Assembly (NCBI GenBank): GCA_902489255.1
Contig: CABTZF010000017.1
Span: 1 to 36,431 of the forward strand
Length of the DNA: 36,431 bases
Direction: 5' to 3'
Source: an uncultured Peptoniphilus sp.
GTDB taxonomy: Bacteria; Bacillota; Clostridia; Tissierellales; Peptoniphilaceae
The notes under the pieces are model-generated. The model did no database searches. It saw nothing but the letters and a program-made list of their open reading frames with translations, and was not told the DNA's origin. The stretch's first letter is position 1; every line of letters begins with the position of its first letter. Shown in pieces: positions 1 to 7,212 of this stretch. The translations under genes were made by a program, and so were the position numbers.

Positions 1-758
1 GGTTTGTCTAAAGTAGCTAGTATCTTCATCAAGGTTGATTTACCGCATGTGGGATCATAGACCTTGTTAATATTTGTTTTTCCGTCCATAACAAGCCTTG
101 CCAAAAGTTTTGAAACAGTTTGAGGAGTGAAAAATTCACCGCCGGATTTGCCTGCATTGCTGGCATAATTAGAAATTAAATATTCATAAGCATCACCAAA
201 AGCATCAATGTCGTTATTTTTAAAATCGCCAAAATTAATGCCTGCAATTCCCGTTAATATATCAGAAAGTCTTTTGTTTTTTTCTGCTACAGTTGTGCCT
301 AAACGGTTGCTGGTTGTATCCACGTCTTCAAATAGTCCTTTGATATCATCTTCTGACGAAAATCCTATGGCGCTGCCTTCAATGGCTTTAAAAATATTGG
401 CTAAATCAGTATTTAGGTTTTCATTATTTTTGCAAGTTCTAACAACGTTTTTGAACAGCTGACCGGGTAAGATAAAAAATCCCTTGTCTTCAACAGTTCC
501 CGGCCTGAAATCCTCTTGGGCTTCTTCATCGGAAAGATCTGCATAATCAAATGACTTGTCTCCGGCTTCATGCTCAGCCTTGTTAAAATATTCTGTAATG
601 TTCTCAGAAATAAATCTATAAAATAAAATTCCTAAAATATATTGCTTAAAGTCCCAGCCGTCAACCGCTCCACGAACATCATCAGCAATCGCCCAAATTT
701 TCCTATGTAATTCCATCCTTTGCATTGTTTCATTATTCTCTTTTACAAAATCCGACAT
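1..758 (-). CDS. hsdM: Type I restriction-modification DNA methyltransferase (HsdM), 5' part; hybrid at window edge
   Basis: Reading leftward from ATG 756-758, the frame stays open to the window edge (about 252 codons). Residues 1-230 have the HsdM N-terminal helical domain (start MSDFVKENNETMQRMELHRK) and then the conserved GGEFFTPQTVSKLL segment that leads into AdoMet motif I. HsdM is the N6-adenine methyltransferase subunit of type I restriction systems, working with HsdS and HsdR. Motif I begins normally at D235 (DPTCG), where the family continues with SG and a leucine-rich strand. Here it continues with KSTLMKILATLDK, which reads like the Walker A region of an ABC ATPase. The NPPY/F catalytic motif is not in the window. 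The start is preceded by GAGG about 10 nt upstream. The family call is firm; the integrity of the gene is doubtful. Confidence 0.85.
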   Translation of the reverse strand, partial: MSDFVKENNETMQRMELHRKIWAIADDVRGAVDGWDFKQYILGILFYRFISENITEYFNKAEHEAGDKSFDYADLSDEEAQEDFRPGTVEDKGFFILPGQLFKNVVRTCKNNENLNTDLANIFKAIEGSAIGFSSEDDIKGLFEDVDTTSNRLGTTVAEKNKRLSDILTGIAGINFGDFKNNDIDAFGDAYEYLISNYASNAGKSGGEFFTPQTVSKLLARLVMDGKTNINKVYDPTCGKSTLMKILATLDK

Positions 759-1152
759 TATTTCTACCTCACTTTTTATTAATCCATTATATTAAAACTA
801 TATTCCTATACTTGTAAAGAAAATTTTTACTTTCCCTTTATATAAACTTAAACTTTTCAAAATTCTTTTTAAATATCCTTAACTAAAAAATTTAAGCAAT
901 TAATTTCAAGATACAGTAATATTTTTGAAACGCAATTAAAATTTATAAGCTTATATTAGATATAATAGCATTTTTATTGGTGCTTTTAAAGAAAGTTAAT
1001 TTTTAAAATTATATAAAATCGGTGTCGGAGGAAAATCTCCACCGGTTATAAATAATGACAAAAAAACACATAGCAAAAAGATTTTACAACCTTAAAGTTA
1101 TGCGCTTTATTTTTTATACTTATTCCATTATATAAATAAACTTTGATTTCTT
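759..1152. other. Intergenic AT-rich stretch between hsdM and a small membrane gene
   Basis: No convincing gene is present. It contains the upstream region of hsdM (a TATAAT-like hexamer near 784-790 on the minus strand without a clear -35) and the hairpin at 1019-1049 described separately. The rest is very AT-rich. Confidence 0.6.
1019..1049 (-). terminator. Hairpin, probable terminator of the 1153-1524 gene
   Basis: On the minus strand the sequence forms CGGTG-GAG / CTC-CACCG with a small bulge, followed by ATTTTAT, downstream of the gene ending at 1153. The T tract is modest. A 31-nt segment of the same length and with the same GGAG-n-AAAATCT loop occurs at 36387-36417. Confidence 0.4.
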
Positions 1153-1524
1153 TTATTTAATATCTTTTGTTTTACACTTTGAAAGATAAATTAAGACAAT
1201 AATTGTATGTATAAGGATTGAAACAACTGAAACAGCAATAATGAGATTATATGAAGTAAATGGCTTAAAATATTCTCCAAGTGGTTTTAATCCGGATAAC
1301 TTGGCAATAACATAAGAAGATACTGAACTTAATATATTTCCAATAAAAATAATAGAAATATTTCTTGTTTTTAACGCTATCCAACACAGTAATATAAAAC
1401 TTACAATCATCAGTCCATAAAAGGACATTGTTCCTGAATTTGCATCACCATTTATGGCTAAAAATGCAAATGGTATGCAATACAAAAATAACATCATTAC
1501 TTTTATAATCCATAACTTTTTCAT
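1153..1524 (-). CDS. Small integral membrane protein, function unknown
   Basis: A 123-residue protein not recognised as a named family. It is almost entirely hydrophobic, with four likely membrane segments at about residues 5-23, 32-50, 56-75 and 90-115, and a short basic C-terminus (KCKTKDIK). A good ribosome site (AGGGG) lies 7 nt before the ATG, which supports the start. It stands alone between two long non-coding stretches, with a hairpin downstream. The layout resembles small accessory membrane proteins of mobile or defence regions, but nothing in the sequence gives a function. It is probably real because of the ribosome site and coherent topology. Confidence 0.6.
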   Translation of the reverse strand: MKKLWIIKVMMLFLYCIPFAFLAINGDANSGTMSFYGLMIVSFILLCWIALKTRNISIIFIGNILSSVSSYVIAKLSGLKPLGEYFKPFTSYNLIIAVSVVSILIHTIIVLIYLSKCKTKDIK

Positions 1525-2010
1525 ACAATTACCCCTACAAAATTTAATTTACAAGCCATTATCTTCAAAAAACCATCCTGGCAAAATGATGAAAGACTGT
1601 CTAAACAATTTATATAAATTCAGTAACTTCTTTTGCCCAGCTTTTTCTTGCTGTCAATATAAAAGTAGTATCACTTAAGATTTTTCGCTCTCTCAAAAAA
1701 CTAAACCAAACTGATTTCAAAAGTTTTGCAACAGTTGTTTTTTAAATTCTAAATCCCCTGATTTTAATCCATTTTAACTTTCCTTGAGCTTATTTCTACT
1801 CTTCTTTTTCTACTGTCCATTATATCCCAAATCAAACAATGCACTACATTTTATTTTTTATAATATCACAAAACACATCCAATTATAGAACATTCTTTTC
1901 AAATTTTTAGTCCCGTCCCAGTCCCAAAGCCTCAATCTAAATCTAGTTTCTAACAGTATTTGATAAAATTAAACTATTTATCTTAACCCTGAAACTTTTA
2001 CATTTGGGCA
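1525..2010. other. Long intergenic region with a possible gene remnant
   Basis: No intact gene. On the minus strand a stop-to-stop frame at 1610-1741 (43 codons, no start codon) has protein-like composition, including GKTT-like residues KTTVAKLLKS and a terminus RKSWAKEVTEFI. It could be the tail of a decayed gene. The remainder is AT-rich with no clear promoter or repeat. Confidence 0.4.
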
Positions 2011-2045
2011 TAGAAAAAGCACCTACTAAAGATAAGTAGATGCTT
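2011..2045 (-). terminator. Rho-independent terminator of the MerR gene
   Basis: The minus strand has the inverted repeat AAGCA-n-CTACT / AGTAG-n-TGCTT (stem arms 2017-2027 and 2035-2045) followed directly by TTTTTC, just after the stop codon of the gene ending at 2054. Confidence 0.8.
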
Positions 2046-2053
2046 ACATATGA

Positions 2054-2905
2054 TTATTGAGATTTATTATTTAGATACTGTTCATTTGCCTTTAGCAACT
2101 TCTTATAATAATTGTCATAGCTCTTGCTAAATTTTCTAATAAGTGGAAATGCTATTTCATAATATTGATTTTCCTTCATAAAATTTTGCAACTTATCCTG
2201 GATCTGTTTCATCATGCTATTTTGATACTCTTCACTATTTTTATAGCTTTTATATTTATAAATTTCATCTTCATTATCTTTAATCCACTTTTCTGGATTC
2301 TCAATAGCATCGAGTTTAGCCTGATTTACTTCCTTTAAGGTTTTCATATCAAAGGGTGAACTAATCTTCTCAATATATTTTTTCTCTTCTTCGGTTAATT
2401 CAAACGAAGGAAGCCTATCAAGATAATCTATATATTTGTAAAATGAATTCTTACCATCATTTTCTAATTGTTCATTCAAAAATGGTTGATAGGCAGCAAA
2501 TAACATTTGTCCAAAATATCCTGGAAAAGCAATTTCTAGTTTTTCATAGATCGTTTCTTCCACCTCAAGTGATGAAAATTTTTCATTGATTAGTTCATTG
2601 CTTTCACCTTTAACAATCATTTCTAGTATTACTTTCCTTTTTTCATCAAGGTCCAATTGATGCTGCTTTTCCCTTAAAACAGAAGGCAGGGTATCACCAG
2701 ATGACGATATACACTGATAAATATCTGAGATACTCATTCCCAATTTTCTAAATATAGATGCCTTTTTCAGAATTTCTAAATCCTTAGTACTATAGTCTCT
2801 ATAACCATTCTCAGATTTCTGAGGATGGATAAGTCCTTTATCCTCATAATACTCTATTGCCTTCCTAGTTAGACCCGTTTCTTTTTGAATTTCACTTCTT
2901 AACAT
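2054..2905 (-). CDS. MerR-family transcriptional regulator with large helical effector domain
   Basis: A 283-residue protein. Residues 1-70 are a typical MerR winged helix-turn-helix: helix-turn-helix around TGLTRKAIEYYEDKGL, the wing GYRDYS and the RKLGMSISDI helix. Members bind as dimers to long-spacer promoters and activate by untwisting DNA. Residues 75-283 are predicted mostly helical and rich in charged residues, with no cysteine cluster, so a metal-thiolate MerR is unlikely. An organic or peptide effector domain is more plausible, but the ligand is unknown. The start is fixed by AGGAGG about 9 nt upstream. The gene is monocistronic with its own terminator and no adjacent efflux gene, so autoregulation is the only target visible here. 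Confidence 0.9.
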   Translation of the reverse strand: MLRSEIQKETGLTRKAIEYYEDKGLIHPQKSENGYRDYSTKDLEILKKASIFRKLGMSISDIYQCISSSGDTLPSVLREKQHQLDLDEKRKVILEMIVKGESNELINEKFSSLEVEETIYEKLEIAFPGYFGQMLFAAYQPFLNEQLENDGKNSFYKYIDYLDRLPSFELTEEEKKYIEKISSPFDMKTLKEVNQAKLDAIENPEKWIKDNEDEIYKYKSYKNSEEYQNSMMKQIQDKLQNFMKENQYYEIAFPLIRKFSKSYDNYYKKLLKANEQYLNNKSQ

Positions 2906-2928
2906 GGTTATCTACCTCCTTTGATTAA

Positions 2929-2959
2929 AGGATAACACGGTCCCCAACGGACATGTCAA
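2929..2959 (-). promoter_or_regulatory. MerR-type promoter with 19-bp spacer and internal dyad
   Basis: On the minus strand, TTGACA (2954-2959) and TATCCT (2929-2934) are separated by 19 bp. The spacer holds an inverted repeat, GTCC-gttgg-GGAC. An overlong 19-bp spacer carrying a dyad is the hallmark of MerR-activated promoters, and it lies directly before the merR-family ribosome site. An alternative -10 (TGTTAT, 16-bp spacing) is possible. Confidence 0.65.
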
Positions 2960-3249
2960 GCCCTATATATTATATAAAATTCCCACTTATCTATAAAACA
3001 AAACAGTGCCTCAACATTTTTGCAAAGTGCTTACTTTCTTTTCGTTAAGTCTTATTTAAACCGACACTCAAACCGACATTTTATTGTCGCATAATTTACT
3101 TGCTTGCTATATAATTTAAATGTTTCTTCAACTATCCTGTTATTGTCTTTATATTTTTTCACTATTTTATTCAACTTATTTAATGATCTAATTTATAACA
3201 ACCTTCATAAATATATAAAATCAAGATTTTTAAAATAAAAATATGTACT
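2960..3249. other. Intergenic region between guaA terminator and MerR promoter, with short direct repeat
   Basis: No gene seen. The 9-mer AAACCGACA occurs twice in tandem (3058-3066 and 3070-3078, 3-nt gap). No integrase gene or obvious attachment-site duplicate accompanies it. Confidence 0.45.
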
Positions 3250-3285
3250 CAAAAAGACCGCAGCTTTTAACTACGGTCTAATTTT
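3250..3285 (-). terminator. Rho-independent terminator downstream of guaA
   Basis: AGACCG (3255-3260) pairs with CGGTCT (3274-3279). On the minus strand the stem is followed by TTTTTG. On the plus strand it is followed by AATTTTTT, so it may work in both directions. A second weaker hairpin (GTTACAG/CTGTAAC, 3359-3383) lies between it and the guaA stop. Confidence 0.75.
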
Positions 3286-3417
3286 TTGTCCAAATGTAAA
3301 CCACTTGGAAGAATTATTCAATTTATTCTTTTTAACAAATGTTCCCATTTTAATCCCAGTTACAGTTTTTTATCTTCTGTAACCGTTGATTTTACAAGTT
3401 TATTTGTTTTTTTGCGA

Positions 3418-4932
3418 TTATTCCCATTCAATGGTAGCTGGGGGTTTTGTTGTAATATCATAAACAATTCTATTTATATGGTCTACTTCATTTACTATTC
3501 TTACTGAAACTTTATCAAGCACTTCATAGGGAATTCTTACCCAGTCAGCTGTCATAAAGTCACTTGTTTTTACTGCTCTTAGGGCTAAAGTATAATCATA
3601 TGTTCTATAATCACCCATTACACCCACTGACCTATTGTCAGTTAATACTGCAAAATATTGGCTTATTTCATCTCTGTTTAAAGCTTTTTCCAATTCTTCT
3701 CTAAATATTTTATCTGCATCTCTTAATATCTCAAGTTTTTCCTTAGTAATTTCTCCCATTACCCTTATTGCAAGCCCAGGTCCGGGGAAAGGTTGTCTAT
3801 CTACCAGATAATCTGCAAGTCCAAGTTCTCTTCCTAAATCTCTAACTTCATCTTTAAAAAGCATTCTTAAAGGTTCAATCAAACTTTTAAATTCCACAAC
3901 ATCAGGTAAGCCTCCCACGTTATGATGAGATTTTATTACAGCTCCTCCTAAACCTGATTCTATTACATCAGGGTAAATTGTGCCTTGAGCCAAGAAGTCC
4001 ACAGATTTTATTTTTCTGCCTTCTTCTTCAAAAACTCTAATAAATTCCTCACCTATTATCTTTCTTTTCTTTTCCGGATCTGTTACTCCTTTAAGTTTTT
4101 CTAAAAATCTCTTTTCTGCATCTACTCTAATAAATTTCATTCCTGAGTCTTTAAAGGCTTCTTCAACTTCATCGCCTTCATTTTTTCTCATAAGTCCATG
4201 GTCAACAAAAATGCAAGTTAGATTTTTTCCTATTGCTTTTGATACTAAGGCAGCTGTTACAGAAGAATCAACGCCTCCTGAGAGAGCAAGGAGAACTTTA
4301 CCACTACCTACTTTTTTCTTTATATCTTCTATTGCAATTTTTGCATAGTTTCCCATTGTCCATGTTTGTTCTTCATGACAAATGTTTAAGAGAAAATTTT
4401 TAAGCATTTCTTTTCCATGGAGGGTATGGTTTACTTCCGGATGAAATTGGAAACCATAAAGCTTAGCATTTTTGTTTGCCATAGCTGCTATTGGGCAGTT
4501 ATTAGATTTTGCAATTATTTTAAATCCTTGTGGGAGCTTTTCAACTCTGTCGTTATGGCTCATCCATACAGATTCTTCTTTTTCCAATCCTTGAAATATT
4601 TCTTGATTTTCTAAATATATTTTTGTCTTGCCAAATTCTTTTTGGTCTGTTCCTATAACTTTTCCTCCCAAGGTTTCTGCCATCAATTGCATTCCATAGC
4701 ATAGACCAAGGATAGGTTTATTTAGTTTAAAAATTTCTTTTTCTATTTTTGGAGAATTTTCTTCATATACGGAAGAAGGCCCACCGGTAAATATTATCCC
4801 CTTTACTTCTTCATCTTTTGCTTTTTCTAGAGCTTTGTTATAGGTCACAACTTCGCAATATATGTTTAATTCTCGTACTCTTCTAGCTATAAGTTCTTTA
4901 TATTGACCTCCAAAGTCAACAACTAAAATCAT
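3418..4932 (-). CDS. guaA: GMP synthase (glutamine-hydrolysing)
   Basis: Converts XMP to GMP in the cytosol using ATP and glutamine, the last step of guanine nucleotide synthesis. The 504 residues hold a class I glutamine amidotransferase domain (catalytic C78 in GLCYG, H164 and E166 in FQFHPEV), an N-type ATP-pyrophosphatase domain with the PPi loop SGGVDSS at 218-224, and the C-terminal dimerisation domain ending in TTKPPATIEWE, the invariant family terminus. Length is normal for the short bacterial form. The start has GGGAGG 8 nt upstream. The gene is monocistronic with its own promoter and terminator. No purine-riboswitch fold is evident in the short leader. Confidence 0.98.
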   Translation of the reverse strand: MILVVDFGGQYKELIARRVRELNIYCEVVTYNKALEKAKDEEVKGIIFTGGPSSVYEENSPKIEKEIFKLNKPILGLCYGMQLMAETLGGKVIGTDQKEFGKTKIYLENQEIFQGLEKEESVWMSHNDRVEKLPQGFKIIAKSNNCPIAAMANKNAKLYGFQFHPEVNHTLHGKEMLKNFLLNICHEEQTWTMGNYAKIAIEDIKKKVGSGKVLLALSGGVDSSVTAALVSKAIGKNLTCIFVDHGLMRKNEGDEVEEAFKDSGMKFIRVDAEKRFLEKLKGVTDPEKKRKIIGEEFIRVFEEEGRKIKSVDFLAQGTIYPDVIESGLGGAVIKSHHNVGGLPDVVEFKSLIEPLRMLFKDEVRDLGRELGLADYLVDRQPFPGPGLAIRVMGEITKEKLEILRDADKIFREELEKALNRDEISQYFAVLTDNRSVGVMGDYRTYDYTLALRAVKTSDFMTADWVRIPYEVLDKVSVRIVNEVDHINRIVYDITTKPPATIEWE

Positions 4933-4961
4933 GTAAATTCCTCCCGATTTGTTTGTAATTA

Positions 4962-4990
4962 ATTTTATAATAAATTTATTAAATTGCCAA
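4962..4990 (-). promoter_or_regulatory. Candidate sigma-A promoter of guaA
   Basis: On the minus strand TTGGCA (4985-4990) and TAAAAT (4962-4967) are separated by 17 bp, about 30 bp before the guaA start codon. The region is AT-rich, so chance matches are possible. Confidence 0.5.
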
Positions 4991-5019
4991 TATTTGTATA
5001 TAAATCATATATAAACATA

Positions 5020-5064
5020 AAAATATAAGGAAGTTATTTAATTTATATAAATAGCCTCCTTATC
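5020..5064 (-). terminator. Terminator of the V-ATPase operon
   Basis: A long inverted repeat, ATAAGGA...TATTTA / TAAATA...TCCTTAT (arms about 5025-5040 and 5048-5063), lies 36 nt after the ntpD stop. The minus strand continues ATTTTTATG, a moderate U tract. Confidence 0.7.
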
Positions 5065-5099
5065 ATTCATAGAATTATAAACAAATTCTTATTACAAAA

Positions 5100-5801
5100 T
5101 TATTTTTCTCCCAAAGAATTGAAGTTAAATTTCTCCTTGTCGTATTGTAGAGGTTCTTTTTCTTCTTCCTTTGATATAATATCTTTTACTTTCATCAGTC
5201 TTGTAATATTAGCCCTTTCATTTTCATCAAGCTTGGCTCTAATATATTTTATGGTGTCGTTGAGATCCGGTATTGTCTTATACTCAAGTGCATTTACCCT
5301 ACGTCTGGTTTTTTCTATCTCATCTGCCATAAGTTGAGATGCTTTTTCTTTTTGAGCTAAGAGTAAAAGCCTATCCATTACAGTTTTCAACTTGTCAATT
5401 GCCCTATCAAGATCTGATGTTGTCATAATATAACCGTATGGATATTTCCTTGCTTGTTTGGAAATTTTTTCCACAATGAATTCCATTTTTGGTATTTCTA
5501 CACTCATAACATTTTCACTTGTAATCTTAACCATAGTTCTTATTGATGGAAGCACTATTGATTCTTCGAGCATCTCCGGGCTCATAAGAGCTGAAGCCAT
5601 AAGAAAATCGCTAAAACATTGGTGAAGTTCTTCTTCAACTTCCATCCTTAGTTTCTTATTTTCTTTTATCAGATCTATAAACTCTCTCATAAGTTCATCT
5701 TGTTTATCTTTAAGAAGTTTATGACCTCTAGAAGCTGTGGCTAATCTTTTTTTTAGATTAGTTTGGGCCATTCTTGTAGGATTAACTTTTAATATTGCCA
5801 T
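5100..5801 (-). CDS. ntpD: V-type ATPase subunit D (central rotor shaft)
   Basis: A 233-residue coiled-coil protein forming the central shaft that turns inside the A3B3 hexamer. The N-terminus has the family signature VNPTRMAQTNLKKRL at 6-20 followed by a long helix (about 25-75), and a second long helix lies at about 150-205 (EIEKTRRRVNALEY and following). A charged tail follows. It is the last gene of the operon and starts 1 nt after the stop of ntpB, so the two are translationally coupled. The length is slightly above the usual 200-215 because of the C-terminal tail. Confidence 0.97.
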   Translation of the reverse strand: MAILKVNPTRMAQTNLKKRLATASRGHKLLKDKQDELMREFIDLIKENKKLRMEVEEELHQCFSDFLMASALMSPEMLEESIVLPSIRTMVKITSENVMSVEIPKMEFIVEKISKQARKYPYGYIMTTSDLDRAIDKLKTVMDRLLLLAQKEKASQLMADEIEKTRRRVNALEYKTIPDLNDTIKYIRAKLDENERANITRLMKVKDIISKEEEKEPLQYDKEKFNFNSLGEK

Positions 5802-5802
5802 A

Positions 5803-7212
5803 TTAATCGCCTACTTTTTCAGTAATCTCATCTTCTTCAATTTTTTCATCTCCAAGATACTCACTAATCAATTTGTCATCAATTCTCTTAAGTTCATTTC
5901 TTGGTATAATATCAAGTAATTTCCAACCTGTGTTTAGGGTTTCTTCTATATTTCTGTTTGTATAAAATCCTTGTGACACATATTCTTTTTCAAAGGCATC
6001 GGCAAATTTTGCAAAAGCCTTGTCTGCTTTAGTAAGTGCTGTTTCCCCTAAGATTGCTGAAAGTTCTTTTGCTGATTTACCGGCAGTATATGCAGCATAT
6101 ATTTGATTCATAGTATCGGCATGGTCTTTCCTTGTTTTCCCGCTACCAATACCCTTATCCTTAAGTCTTGATAATGAGGGAATTACATTTATAGGAGGTT
6201 CTAAACCCTGTTTATATAATTCTTGAGATAATATTATTTGTCCTTCTGTTATATAACCTGTAAGGTCAGGAATTGGATGGGTAATATCTCCTTCAGGCAT
6301 TGTTAAAATCGGAATTTGAGTTATAGAACCCTTGCGTCCCTTAATTCTTCCTGCTCTTTCATACAAACCTGCTAAGTCTGTGTAAAGATATCCCGGATAT
6401 CCACGACGACCTGGAACTTCTTTTCTTGCTGCAGAAACTTCTCTTAAAGCTTCTGCATAGTTGGTCATATCCGTCATAAGAACAAGTACGTGCATATCAA
6501 GTTCAAAAGCTAAATATTCTGCACAGGTAAGTGCCATCTTTGGTGTGGCAAGTCTTTCGATTGCCGGGTCATCAGCCAAGTTCATAAATAAAACTGACCT
6601 GTCTATAGCGCCTGTTTTTGTTAAATCGTCAATAAAATATTGGGCTTCTTCAAAGGTTATGCCCATGGCTGTAAATACTACGGCAAAATTTCCTCCACTT
6701 AATACCTTAGCTTGTCTGGCTATTTGAGCTGCAAGTTGGTTATGGGGCAACCCTGCCAGAGAAAATATGGGAAGTTTTTGTCCACGAACAAGGGTGTTAA
6801 GACCGTCAATACAAGATATTCCCGTTTGAATAAATTCTTCCGGATAATCACGGCTTACAGGATTTATAGGTGTCCCGTTAATATCAATTTTGGCCTTGGG
6901 TATAATTTTAGGTCCATCATCTATGGGATTTCCTAAACCGTCAAATACACGACCAATCATATCAGGACTTACTCCAAGTTCCAGAGGTTTACCTAAAAAT
7001 CTTACCTTGGTCTTTGATAAATTTATACCGCTTGAACCTTCAAAAATTTGAACCATGGCCTTATCTTCGTCTATTTCTATAACACGACCACGTCTTCTTT
7101 CACCGGTTTGTAATTCTATATCAACAAGCTCTTCATAGTTTACCCCTTCTACGTCACGAACGACCATAAGAGGTCCCACTACTTCAGCTATTGAGTTATA
7201 TTCTTTAAGCAT
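5803..7212 (-). CDS. ntpB: V-type ATPase subunit B (non-catalytic)
   Basis: A 469-residue regulatory nucleotide-site subunit alternating with subunit A in the V1 head. It has the beta-barrel N-terminus, then the RecA-like core. The position of Walker A is replaced by a non-P-loop sequence (SLAGLPHNQLAAQIARQ), the expected difference from the catalytic subunit. The conserved segments MTDMTNYAEALREVSAARKE and RRGYPGYLYTDLA are present. Its ATG overlaps the end of ntpA by 8 nt. Full length for the family (about 455-470). Confidence 0.98.
   Translation of the reverse strand: MLKEYNSIAEVVGPLMVVRDVEGVNYEELVDIELQTGERRRGRVIEIDEDKAMVQIFEGSSGINLSKTKVRFLGKPLELGVSPDMIGRVFDGLGNPIDDGPKIIPKAKIDINGTPINPVSRDYPEEFIQTGISCIDGLNTLVRGQKLPIFSLAGLPHNQLAAQIARQAKVLSGGNFAVVFTAMGITFEEAQYFIDDLTKTGAIDRSVLFMNLADDPAIERLATPKMALTCAEYLAFELDMHVLVLMTDMTNYAEALREVSAARKEVPGRRGYPGYLYTDLAGLYERAGRIKGRKGSITQIPILTMPEGDITHPIPDLTGYITEGQIILSQELYKQGLEPPINVIPSLSRLKDKGIGSGKTRKDHADTMNQIYAAYTAGKSAKELSAILGETALTKADKAFAKFADAFEKEYVSQGFYTNRNIEETLNTGWKLLDIIPRNELKRIDDKLISEYLGDEKIEEDEITEKVGD

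Noticed and set aside
208..462. Plus-strand open frame opposite hsdM
   Set aside because: It is antisense to a well-recognised coding sequence, has no ribosome site and no family resemblance.
3286..3507. Plus-strand frame across the guaA 3' end
   Set aside because: It overlaps the end of guaA antisense, and its composition is that of translated AT-rich intergenic DNA.
4933..5019. Purine riboswitch in the guaA leader
   Set aside because: The leader is short and AT-rich, with no conserved purine-aptamer loops or antiterminator pairing.
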